Shown: piece by piece, positions 46,791 to 57,640 of the stretch
Layout of the letters: the number at the start of each line of letters is the position of its first letter
How positions within the stretch are numbered: the first letter of the stretch is position 1
NCBI GenBank assembly: GCA_900095095.1
Contig: FMBT01000452.1
Location: forward strand, 26,169 to 90,168
Source of the DNA: Fragilariopsis cylindrus CCMP1102
Taxonomy: Eukaryota; Bacillariophyta; Bacillariophyceae; Bacillariales; Bacillariaceae
DNA length: 64,000 bases
Direction of reading: 5' to 3'
The notes under the pieces: generated by a model
Database searches by the model: none
What the model saw: only the letters and a program-made list of their open reading frames with translations
What the model was told of the DNA's origin: nothing
Translations under genes and position numbers: made by a program

Positions 46791-47769
46791 TAATAGTACG
46801 CATTTAAGTAGGCACATCTCCAAATCTGTCATCGATGGACTGGTCCTCTACATCTAGTACTGGGTGAACTCTGCTAGTCGACCTCTTGTGAACATCCGAG
46901 TGAGTAACTTATCTACCTTGTATTTCTGTTTGTTTCAGTATTGGTGTGGGTGCTTTGCTGGTTGACCAATTCGATTTTGTCCTGGAGAATACATTAGTCA
47001 GTGGATTGTTTAGCATTTCCTTTGGGAGGTCATGTTTCCTTGTGAATACATGCCTAGTTACTTTTGTCTTTGCCGGCTTATCAGCAGTATAATGCCTCCA
47101 AATAATTTTTGTTTTAAACTGAGTTTTACTATAGGGGTTGTTTTAATTGTTCTAGACTAATGTAGAAGGTAAAATAAAGAGTGAGAATCCAGACTTTGTG
47201 AATGTGTTAGGTGTGTTAGACCTTGCTGGAAGGTTGGTACTACAATAAAGGTTGCTGGCGGTGGTCATCTTCTTCGCTGCTTCTTTTCCCATCGGGATTT
47301 GAGATATATGATGTCGTGATAATCAGGGGGGAGGATGGATAAAAATTAGGTGTAGGGTCAAGATGGGAGCGTCCAGGATCCACCAGTATAGAATTTACAG
47401 CATCATCGATGAGGGTAAGTGATAATCCAGATGGTAATAATGATGGTGACGGATCAGAAATTTCTTTTTCTTCTTCAAGTTCATGTCCACCATGCCATGA
47501 AGATTGGAGGATTTCTGAGCAGCAGTAACAGTAGATTAAAAAGGAATTAAACTTGAATTGTGATGTGATAGCAGTCTCGTCCCCTGTTGAAGTAGCTAAA
47601 CGTACAATTTTTGAGTGGAACAGTATTTCTTTTACCACGCACTACAAAAACAAAGAACTGCATGCAATATTATGATTTAAAAGACAGTTAAAATTTTCTA
47701 ACAACAACCATGAGTTGTGCGCAAGTTGCACAAACAGATAATACCTACTACTGCATGCATATGGTATAA

Positions 47770-47858
47770 AACTTGTTATTTAAAAGCTGCTGTACTGCTC
47801 CTCAGCGTCTTAGAAAGACAGAAGAGTCAGCAGTTAACCTGCCTATGTATGTATATGG
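47770..47858 (+). repeat. Direct repeat, right copy
   Basis: Matches 46702-46790 (AACTTGTTATTTAAAAGCTG, then GCTCCTCAGCGTCTTAGA and AACCTGCCTATG). Confidence 0.8.
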
Positions 47859-49389
47859 TAGCTAATTGCTATGCCAGGTGGTCAGGGACAGCCTACTGCC
47901 TGCCTACTTTATCATATAGTATAGTCATTAATAGACAATAAGTATATGTGAACCAACCACAGCAACATGAATGATGGAAACAGGTAGGCAATATGCAATG
48001 ATATCTTATAACGTCTAACAGGTAGGCAACCTGCAAGTCAAATGCACCCACAGTACATTATCAAAATGTGCACTGTACACATAATGATAATGTGAAAAAA
48101 CATGTACACATGTACACATCATCATCATATGACACAACAAGTTGAAGAATACATGTAGTGTACATATCATCATCATCATCATCATGTGTAACAACTTAAT
48201 GACAACATAACAGGCAGCCACCTGTTGCATCAGTTCTGTACAATTAGTACTCTGGTCACACACAAAAGGCAGTTCCTTTACCTTGGCCCTTGGGTAACAA
48301 ATAATGGTTCAAAAATTTGGTTTAGGCTATAATTCAGTTAATGCACACATCCATGTACAATGACTGACCTTTAACACAATGTGTTACTAGTTAATTTGTT
48401 GCAGCTATTATTTTTGCTAGACAAACATTTCCCAGTGAATAAAGGTATGGAACCCATTATATGCTCAATCAGCCCAAAACCTATTATTAGCTCAACTTGA
48501 CTCAAAAAACGTTTAGCGAGGTATACCATGTAAACCAGAGGCCAAATCAACAGTGGCTTTATGTGGGATACTTTGTCTTATGAGTATTTGTAACCTGTAA
48601 AAATTGGTGTGAGGGCGTTTTCCAACCAACAGTGACTATTTTAAATATTGTGGTCCTCGATCACTTTATATGAGATATCTTGTTCAGGACACAAAGCAGG
48701 GTAGAACTTCCAAGAACATGCTTCTTTTTTGTCAGGGAGAGTTCCTTTACCTAATCATGTGTGTAATAAATAATGGTTCAAACATATGCTGGAGGCGCTC
48801 CTTCAGTTCATGAACACATGCATGTACAATGACTAGCCTTTTAATAACGCACCATGTTACTAGTTAATTTTTTTATGGCTATTATTTTTGCTCAAAGAAC
48901 TTTTTTCCAGAAAATAAAGACATGGAACCCATTATATGTTTAATGCAGGACGACATTGGTGAACAGGGTTTTTCTTTCTTCGCAAAAAGCCAAAATCTGA
49001 ATTTGGGCCTATATTAGCTAAAATTAATTAAAAATTATTTTGCACAATGTGTACCATGTGAACCAGAGGCCCTACTAATGGAGGCTTTAGGTGGGTTAGT
49101 TAATTTTATGAGTATTTGTGTGGATGTTCACCTGTCAAAATTGGTGTGGGATCATTTTCCAACCAACAGTGACTATTTTAAGTTAAGTACAGTCCTTGAT
49201 TGGTTTTTTAATGAGTATTTTTGGAAAACAGGGGTAAACTGCAATTACATCCAAAATAATGGTGGGTTGGAATGATGATGCTTCCCATTCACAAGTAATA
49301 TTTCCTAGTGAAGACAGTGAATCAATTCTGTGTTCTAATTTACATGGTGGTATGTTTAGATAGTGAAATGTATGTATTTTGGACCACAT

Positions 49390-50044
49390 TTACAATTTTT
49401 TGATCAGAAATAATGAATACAAAATAGCTCAAGTAAAAGGGTTGCACAGGACAACACCAGATGGGTTGGGTGCACTAGCATCCACATAGTGTACTAGAAC
49501 ATTGTGTTTGCCTCCTACATGTTTTCTGTTCATGTGGTTGTGGAATGAAATTCATTTTGCTGGTGTGCATGTGGAAGGCACAAAAACACAAACACAACAA
49601 CAACATGATTTTTGATCAAAAGAATTGAATACAAAATATCTCAAGTAAAAGGGTTGCACAGGACAACACCAGATGGGTTGGGTGCACTTGCATCCACATA
49701 GTGTACTAGAGCATTGTGTTTGCCTCCTACAAGTTTCCTGTTCATGTGGGTGTGGAATGAAATTCATTTTGATGGTGTGCATGTGGAAGGCACAAAAACA
49801 ACAACATGATTTTTGATAAGTAATGAATACAAAATATCTCAAGTAAAAGGGTTGCACAGGACAACACCAGATGGGTCTGGTGCACTAGCATCCACATAGT
49901 GTACTAGAGCATTGTGTTTGCCTCCTACAAGTTTCCTGTTCATGTGGGTGTGGAATGAAATTCATTTTGCTGGTGTGCATGTGGAAGGCACAAAAACAAC
50001 AACATGATTTTTGATAAGTAATGAATACAAAATATCTCAAGTAA
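49390..50044 (+). repeat. Satellite array, copy 3 left part
   Basis: Three monomers of about 198-210 bp carry markers GGACAACACCAGATGGG near 49450, 49661 and 49859. It is cut by the transposon within a monomer and continues at 55935. Confidence 0.92.
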
Positions 50045-50147
50045 GGCGCGTTCCAGCTCGATGCGGCGGTTTGAGGGACACTCGCGACTCAAAATTTTGC
50101 TTCCGCGTGGAGGTATTTTTTGTTTGATTTTTCCACATGACGCGACA

Positions 50148-50285
50148 ATTATTTGTTTGCTTCCTTGAGAATTTAGTTTCGTGTCCTTCTTCACAACAAC
50201 GTCGAAGTAACAAAGTACCTGTGTTCGTCGACGTTGTTGTCAAGAAGGACACGAAACTAAATTCTCAAGAAAGCAAACAAATAAT
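50148..50285. repeat. Large near-perfect hairpin inside the left transposon end
   Basis: Arms 50148-50205 and 50228-50285 (58 nt each) are reverse complements with two mismatches, separated by a 22-nt loop. A CAAC/AACC tetranucleotide tract follows directly. It has no counterpart in the right end. Confidence 0.95.
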
Positions 50286-50811
50286 CAACCAACCAACCAA
50301 CCAACCAACCACATAGCTACCAACCAACCACATACAAGGTTGGGGTAGCATAAGAGACAAGCCATTACGAATTCGTTCTAAGTACAGTACAGTGCACATA
50401 CAAGTCGACAGACGCATCATCGGAGTGACACATCGGAGTACACTGTCGAGGTGCAAGATACAAGCGAAACGCGTTTCTTCTATTAAGGTATATACTAAGA
50501 TCCAAGCCAAGCCAAGCGACTAAGACAACAGCCAGTACAAGAGTGGGGGTAGCATAAGAGACAAGCCGTTTCGACTATCTTCTAATTACAGTACATCGCA
50601 CATACCACACGTAAGTATACCAAATTCGTACGCAGTAAGTGTTGTTCTGTTGATTCAAATTCGCGATATTCACCACCACTAACAAACGACTGGTTATTTT
50701 TTGTGTTTAATTCGACGTTGACAAATCAGAGCTACACTTCTTGTGTTTCAATAGGTCGACTCACACGGAAGGGTATTTAGAAGAACAGTATTTATAACAG
50801 TACGGCACGAG

Positions 50812-51080
50812 ACGCGAGTAAGTGATGCTACGTTAATCGACAGCATTCAATTATATTTTCACTAACAAAGTACTAGTTATTTCAAGTCGATTTTGATAAC
50901 TACTTCGAAATCGAGCGTCACTTCCTAATCAATCAGTACGCAGTACGACACACAGTACGGCACGAGACGCGAGTAAGTGTTGCTCGTTTGATTGACAGCA
51001 TTCAATTATGTTTGTACTAGCAAATTACTAGTTCTTTTGCGACATTTTTGATAACTACTTCGAAATCGAGCGTCATTTCT
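50812..51080 (+). repeat. Left subterminal repeats of the transposon (2 units)
   Basis: Two ~115-bp units each run from GACGCGAGTAAGTG, through GACAGCATTCAATTAT, to GATAACTACTTCGAAATCG and AGCGTCA. They are inverted with respect to the units at 55035-55630. Confidence 0.9.
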
Positions 51081-51284
51081 TTTCGATCCGTACGAGACGC
51101 GAGTACGGATCGAATCATTGTACGGTCTACTGCAACTGTCAATAGAAGACCTTATTCTGCTTCATCTTCTAACTCTTCTTCATCTTCCTCCTCTTCTGCT
51201 CTGATAGGATACGATCGTTCTTACGATCCTACGAAGCTTCCGGTGAGGTGCTCAGTATCTTACGATAGGATACGATCGTTCACA

Positions 51285-54200
51285 ATGAGTGGAATTACTA
51301 CCAAAAAGAAAGGACGCAGGAAAGCAGCCAAGGTGGTGGCTAATGCTGCAGTTGGGGTGACGGCGACTGCAGTTTCACAGAGTGAAAGTAACAAAAAAAG
51401 AGGACGACCAGCTAGAGATAACAGAAAGCCTCCACCGGCAACTGCTGCGCCACCTCCAGGTGCTTCACGACAATTGTTATTATCACCACCATCATTACTA
51501 TCACCGGCCTTTGCAGTGTCTGTATCATCATCTTTGACCTCCAGTTCCACTCCAAGGAGGAAGGTTGTTCTTCCTGCTGATACTGTTACAGGTAATGATC
51601 ATGAAAGTTCTCCAAGCAAGTTTCTATGTTTAGAACAAGAAGAATTGAAGGTAGACTTAGCCTGTGCTCTTGAAGTTTCGGCAGAGAATTTGGTAGAGAC
51701 TCTGACGTCTCTCTTGACTAAATTAAATGATACAGCTCCATCTTCAACAGCGGTGGCATCAGCGACTGCGACATCACCGACATCTCAACCTGTAGTATAC
51801 TCCGATTTTACCCGTCCGTCTTTAAACATTGCATTTGATGAAGATGCTTTCAAGGTTGCTGATCGATCCGATTATGCGGCAAGGAAGGGTAAGAATAGAG
51901 CTGTAAATAATTTAGTACAAACTATATTAGGTGAGCACTGTTCTAACCACTATTCACAACAACAACTAGTATTAGCATTGCACACTGCGTCTAAGGATCC
52001 GCGTGTTAGACCTTTTTTCAAAAGTGCAGGACTAGCAGACGTTGTAGATTTAGCAGCCATGCGTTTTCATCATGAACAAATCAATCGTATTTTGAAAACA
52101 ACAAACGACTCGAAAAAGAAAGGTAGTGGTACCGACGATGTACGCTCTTACGAACAATCTATTCTTTCAGCAATGGCCGAATCACCTATTTCCTCTAATC
52201 GCACAACATATGTTCCTACTCTTGCTTGTCGTACAAAATTGTTCCCCGATATTCCCCCGAGAACATTTGAAAAATCTATGAAGAGAGCCAAAATTCATCG
52301 CAAGAAGATGCGCGACAGTACTAATACTCTCTTCAGCCGTGTACTAAAACGTTTGGGGCGTAAGAAGGTGACACCTGAGTTACACATGGAGTTTTTACAC
52401 TGGTTGGACAAGCATCATATGGTCATACAGAGTCCGTTAGCTTCAGATACTTTATTGGTACCCGGCGGTAGCATTCGTGGGGTCAAGAAACGTGTAAACA
52501 AGATCTTACTTCAAATACCTGTCCGGGAGCTGCACAACGACTTAATAGATGCCGATCCCTTGATTGGTCTAGCTGGAGCACGTGATTGTAATGGAAAAAT
52601 TTTGATATCCGATACAAAATTGAGGGAATTGTTGCCGCCTCATTTACGAATGATGAGTGACCGTTATAAAATAATGTGTGGGTGCGAACCGTGTATTCAA
52701 ATGATCAACCTTCAACAGAGCTATAACCGGTTTATTTGTTACCGAATCAAGGATTTCAAGGAGATACGCGATGGTTTCAATCCAAGAACGAGGAGATATA
52801 TGGCGGCCGACGAAACCCTCAAGAAATACCAGGACAAGTTGCAGCCACAGGGAGAGGCTAGGTTTAAGACCGCCAAACTAGCGATGGTTTGTTGCTTGTG
52901 TGCTCCGCCTGATGACAGGTTCCAATCTCTTCATCAATTGGACTGTGTTACGGGCAAGTGCAACGCTTGTCCTGGATTCGACCGGCCTCCTGAAGAATTG
53001 ACTATGAACAATGATATTTCTTTCCATTTGTACGATGTCCTCCCGTCCTGCAGCATACACAACATGTTGCCAAAATTTCCGCCAGTGGTTGATGGGGAAC
53101 GACACGTCCAGACAAAATCCTGTGTTGAATGCGATTTGCTTTTGGAGGCGGACCCAAAGTATGTACGGGGTGGATTTTACAAAAGGAAATATTTAACCCA
53201 AAAAAAGTGTGGGTTCCAAGAATTCTTCACGGAATATTACCTCCCACATTTGAAAAAATATACTTACCACCGATTTTTGAAGATTATACTCAGCAAATCG
53301 AACATCGAAGACGTCCGTTTTAGTTGACTACAACCGGGCGAGGTTATTGGTTCACGAGATTACGCGGAACGCTTACTAATGAAATTCCACATGGAAATCC
53401 AGAGTGAACACTTCGGTCAGGGAAGAGATCTATCAATTGAGGGTAACGACATCAAATTTTATCCTGTTGGAGAAACAGAAACAACCTCGCATTTCTATTC
53501 CTTCCTGAAAGATTCGAAAATACAAAATGCTGCCACGACGGATAAACACATGGATCGCTTAATTAAAATCTTAAAAGAAAAAAAAGTCTTGAGTGAACGC
53601 TTATATGAAACAACCGATGGTTGTGGCGCTCAGTATCGATCAGCAACAGCGCTCTGGTTCTTATCAGGATTATCGACCAGACATAATATTGTAATTGATC
53701 GTTCGTTTGGTGCTCCCGGTCATGGTACGTTATTCTAAACTATTGTGTCTAAAATATGCTTTGCTTGGTTTTGTCATATCTAACTTTTATTTATTTTATT
53801 TCCATTGGTATTACAGGAAAAGGTATCGTGGACGGCGTTAACGGTACTGATAAAAACTTATTGATACGTTATTCTGCAAGGGAGCTGAAGCAAGCGATGG
53901 ATAGCATTGCCGAAGAAGATGCTGTCAATGACAAAAAACGTTTTGCAGCACATAGCGTAAACGAAATCGGTAAAGAATTTTCATTAGCTGAAGAATGTGC
54001 CCGACTGTTGCGTATCGGGAGATCCGGGGGGGTTAAATCGGGAGGAAAATCAGCAAAGAGAGAAAATTCGCGGGCCATCAAACACCACGAGTGGTTAGTG
54101 TGGAAAAAAGAAGATACAGTTTCGGAACTGAAATACAAAACTGTTGATTTTTCAAAGGAAGCGAAAGAAGCTGGTGGAACGTCAAACAAAAGATACCATG

Positions 54201-54922
54201 TATATTGCTGTCCTGAGTTGGGTACTGGTCGTGTTGCTTTAAGAAGAATTCCATGTGCTTGCGTAGCGTGTGATACTACTATTCGATTACCATGGCAAGT
54301 CGGTGTGAAGGCACCGAAACAACCAAGATTCGGTACGGTAGCCGACTGTCGATATCATAAAATACTGGGAGCACGAAATGAATGGGACGTTGTTAAATTA
54401 GCAGTCGATCACAGTAAAGCAAACTTAGACGACGTAGACACGGCGAGAGAAGAAATTCTTGTTTCGTTAAGTTCCAATATAGCAGCGAATATTGAAATTG
54501 GTGGATACGGTGCTATTGTAACAAGTGATCCTGAAGCTAGGGATGGATATTGGATGGTTGAATGGACAAGTGAATCATATACCTGTCAAGAAACAGGTAA
54601 GCTTGTATGTGATGGTTTCTACTTGAATGAAGTGAAAAGAGGTCCAAAATGGTGGACACCCAGTGGCCAAGCAGTAACTATTCCGTTATTCAATATTGTT
54701 ATGTCGGATGTAAAGATGGATCCAATTGAGGTGGGGAGGAATATGCCCTCATCATCTCATGTTAATAAGGTGCAATGCCTGGAAAAAGAAGCTCTGCGAG
54801 TAGAAGAAGAGAGCCATAGCTATATTTTTGACGAGATTTTTAGAAGAGAAACTCTAGAATATGAAACAAGACCAGAAGCAGTGGAAGATGATGAAGAGGA
54901 GTCAGAGGAAGGAGCAGAATAA
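51285..54922 (+). pseudogene. Sola-like transposase, one in-frame stop
   Basis: The first ATG in the open frame is at 51285. The frame also runs upstream, but only with non-ATG codons inside the transposon end. A basic, low-complexity N-terminus is followed by cysteine-bearing segments (CGCEPCIQM, CVTGKCNACPGF, KSCVECD) that may bind zinc. An in-frame TGA stands at 53325-53327. The same frame continues with SRDYAERL (likely first catalytic Asp), EIQSEHFG and TTDGCGAQYRSATALWFLSG (second Asp). An intron at 53725-53816 (92 bp) is removed to give GAPGHGKGIVDGVNGT. A C-terminal Cys-rich part (RIPCACVACDTTIRLPW) and an acidic tail end at 54922, inside the right subterminal region. Without the TGA it would be about 1180 aa. 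The TGA makes this copy probably inactive; a sequencing error is possible. Confidence 0.8.
53725..53816 (+). other. Intron of the transposase gene
   Basis: The donor GTACGT follows CCCGGTCATG; the acceptor TATTACAG precedes GAAAAGGTATCG. Removal creates the HGKG motif in frame. Confidence 0.9.
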
Positions 54923-55034
54923 GGTCTTCTATTGACAGTTGCAGTAGACTGTACGTACCATGATTCGATTCGTACCTTACAGTACAGTACAGTACAGTAC
55001 TGTATGTAGTACTTGCGTCTCGTACAGATCGATC

Positions 55035-55630
55035 TCAAGAAAAGAAATGACGCTCGATTTGGAAGTAGTTATCAAAAATGTCGGAAAAGCACTACTATTT
55101 TGCTAGTACGAACATAATTGAATGCTGTCGATTAACGTAGCATCACTTACTCGCGTCTTGTACCGTACTGTACGTCGTACTCGCGTCCTCGTATTGATCG
55201 ATCGCAAGAATTGATGCTCGATTTCGAAGCAGTTCACAACATCGACTGGAAATAACTAGTAGTTTGCTAGTACAAATATAATTGAATGCTGTCGATTAAC
55301 GTAGCATCACTTACTTCGACTTATTAATCGTACTGTGTGTCGTACTCGCGTCCTCGTATTGATCGATCGCGAGAATTGATGCTCGATTTCGAAGTAGTTA
55401 TCAAAATCGACTTGAAATAACAAGTACTTTGTTAGTGAAAATATAATTGAATGCTGTCGATTAACGGAGCATCATTTACTTCGACTTAATCATGTAAATA
55501 CCGTTTGAACGCAAGAAAACAAGCTCGATTTCGAAGCAGTTGTCAAGAATGTCGCAAAACAACTAGTATTTTGCTAGTACCAACATAATTGATCGCTGTC
55601 AATTAACAGAGCAAAATTTACCGCGTAAGG
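55035..55630 (-). repeat. Right subterminal repeats of the transposon (about 4 units)
   Basis: Units begin TGACGCTCGATTTCGAAGYAG or similar and continue ATAATTGAATGCTGTCGATTAA, at about 55045, 55210, 55378 and 55525. They are the reverse complement of the two left units. Confidence 0.88.
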
Positions 55631-55934
55631 AATTTTTTTAATCCCGTGATGCACTGTTTTCTTTTTTTTGATGACGTACGCTTGTACACGATATGGGGCA
55701 AATTCTACAGAGAGAAGTACTGGAGCTTTGCCGACACCACCTACACCTGTCGATGCGTCTTGATTCAATGCATGGATTATGATTGGTCAGTTATACGACC
55801 AATGAGCTTCTGTAGAAGCTAAAAATGCCCCCAATTGATAGTACTTCACTGCATAGCGCGTGTTGTAGAAAAGCGTCTGTCCGCAGATTGTCCTTTATTC
55901 CACAAAACAGCGCCGCGTTCAGCCGGAACGCGCC

Positions 55935-56370
55935 GTAAAAGGGTTGCACAGGACAACACCAGATGGATCTGGTGCACTAGCATCCACATAGTGTACTAGA
56001 GCATTGTGGTTGCCTCCTACAAGTTTCCTGTTCAATGGGTTGTGGAATGAAATTCATTTTGCTGGTGTGCATGTGGAAGGCACAAAAACAACAACATGAT
56101 TTTTGATAAGTAATGAATACAAAGTATCTCAAGTAAAAGCGTTGCACAGGACAACACCAGATGGATGGGTTGGGTGCACTAGCATCCACATAGTGTAGTA
56201 GAATATTTTGTTTGCCTCCTACAACTTTTCTGTTCATGTGGTTGTTGAATAAAAACTGGTTTGCTGTTGTTGCATGCACAAAAATAACAAGATTTTCGAT
56301 CAGAAATGAATACAAAATATCTCATTTGAAAGGGTTGCAGAGGACAACACCAGATGGGCCGGGTGTACTA
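55935..56370 (+). repeat. Satellite array, copy 3 right part
   Basis: Continues the monomer broken at 50044. Markers GGACAACACCAGATGG occur near 55953, 56145 and 56343, with spacing of about 190-198 bp. Confidence 0.92.
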
Positions 56371-56871
56371 GCATCCATTATATCTATACCTACAAGCTCC
56401 ACATAATGCTTAGGTTTCTATGGAGGTTATGAAGGTATAGGGTTGCATTAACCGCAAAAGGGGCCATTTAGGCCCAAAAACAGGGTTTTCCACTTTTGTG
56501 CGCACCTAAGCTGGATCATCAACACAAAGCACCAAGAATAAGATCCCTTTGGTATTTATGGCGCATTCTAATCTTATATTTTTGGATGATTCACCTTTTT
56601 GAGTGTACTGTATGTCCACAAAACCCTGCAAATGGGCAATTTTTGGGGGTTATTTGATCTGTGCTGTGTGTGAGCCTACATTATGAGATATCAATTAGTA
56701 GGCTTACAGGACTAAAAAACATAACAGTTCTCCATTCAATAGGTCAGTTGTAACTTCATTGTTTATTTCTCCAGAAATATGACTTTTTAGGTCTATATAC
56801 TTGATGCTAAAGCTGTTATTATATACCAGACTAACAAATACTGGTAAAATTTGGGCATGATTTAGTTTTTA

Positions 56872-57640
56872 TACTGGCATATTTGGGCATAATTTAGTTT
56901 TATATTCGTACATGGAATCATAACAAATAAGTACTGCTGTACGCATCATTTTTCATTATCTTCTTTTTCAAATCTTCTCTTTCCTATTTCGCGCTACCAC
57001 TACCTGTATTGTTAACGCGAGTAGACTGTTGTGATTTGAAAATTGGCGCTCGGGCAAACTACTGTTTTCAGCCTTAAATAGAAAATGTACTTCCCAAATC
57101 TTCAAAAACAAATCGTTTCGCTCATGGTTACTTCCAAACTACCATCACGTACAAATAGATCGGCAAACACAGCAAATAATCACTCCAAAGAAATCATCTA
57201 TAGTAAAGAAACTACCACACAAGAAACAATGTCAACATCGATTTTACCATTAGTAACTACAGCAGGCTACTTTCGATTGTCCTAGTATCGATGTTAGTTC
57301 CCTTTTTATTTCAGCAGCAAATTGTGTTGTTGGGAATGGGAATAGCATAAATGATTTAGACTTACTTCCAACTGATGGTCCAGGCTTGGGTGTTTCGGTG
57401 TACGAATCATCTACTGGTAACTATGTGCACTGCCTGTATTTGTTAACGTGAGTAGACTGTACTGCCTGACTGGAGACTCTAGAATTAAATCGAATGAATC
57501 AAAAAATGGAATCAAATCAAGTACTACTACCGGTATTCTAAATATTTTCATGGTCTTAATTTATGTTGTACAAATAGTTTTACATTACTATTTAATTGTA
57601 TTTAATTTGATTTATATCAAACATATAATCTTACAATCTA
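56872..57640. other. intergenic region with exon-like remnants
   Basis: A 27-bp direct repeat (CCTGTATTGTTAACGCGAG...) occurs near 57003-57030 and again, with two differences, near 57433-57461. Between them are an ORF with ATG at 57085 and a segment after TTTATTTCAG (57313) that reads like an exon: VVGNGNSINDLDLLPTDGPG. This could be a small two-exon gene or a gene remnant; no family is recognised. Confidence 0.4.

Larger units (their letters stand above)
46268..48269. other. intergenic region with a direct repeat pair
   Basis: No firm gene is seen. Two ~90-bp direct repeats (46702-46790 and 47770-47858) are about 80% identical by eye and lie 1.07 kb apart. A minus-strand open frame between them (47240-47638) has no ATG, though SILVDPGRSHLDPTPNFYP looks coding-like; it may be a captured exon. 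ATG/CAT trinucleotide-rich sequence lies at 48115-48185. Confidence 0.5.
50045..55934 (+). mobile_element. Sola-like DNA transposon, 5.9 kb, nested in satellite DNA
   Basis: The ends are inverted: the left starts GGCGCGTTCC and the right ends GGAACGCGCC, with 20 of the first 24 positions matching. The element is flanked by GTAA on both sides (50041-50044 and 55935-55938). The uninterrupted satellite monomers read CTCAAGTAAAAGGG, so GTAA is a clean 4-bp target-site duplication. Subterminal regions are about 1 kb long and carry ~120-bp repeats in inverted orientation on the two sides. The interior encodes one transposase (51285-54922) with the DG..QY and HGKG..DG blocks of Sola-type enzymes. 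A 4-bp duplication is the known hallmark of Sola elements. Class is inferred from these features. Confidence 0.82.
48270..56871 (+). mobile_element. Repeat element copy 3, interrupted by a Sola-like transposon
   Basis: The left arm (48400-49240) is the reverse complement of the right arm of copy 2 (35560-36100) and is itself internally duplicated. The satellite core is 49390-50044 plus 55935-56370, in the same orientation as the other copies. A shortened internal arm (56400-56640) is collinear with 34600-34810. The right end (56650-56871) is the reverse complement of the left end of copy 2 (32367-32590), ending GGGCATGATTTAGTTTTTAT. The 50045-55934 segment is a later insertion. Confidence 0.72.

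Noticed and set aside
47240-47638. 132-codon minus-strand ORF
   Set aside because: It begins with GTG and has no ATG. Part of it looks coding, so I mention it as a possible exon fragment but do not call a gene.
50812-51284. Extending the transposase upstream of the ATG at 51285
   Set aside because: The frame is open from 51048 but only from a TTG, and this part belongs to the transposon's subterminal repeat. The first ATG is the simpler start.
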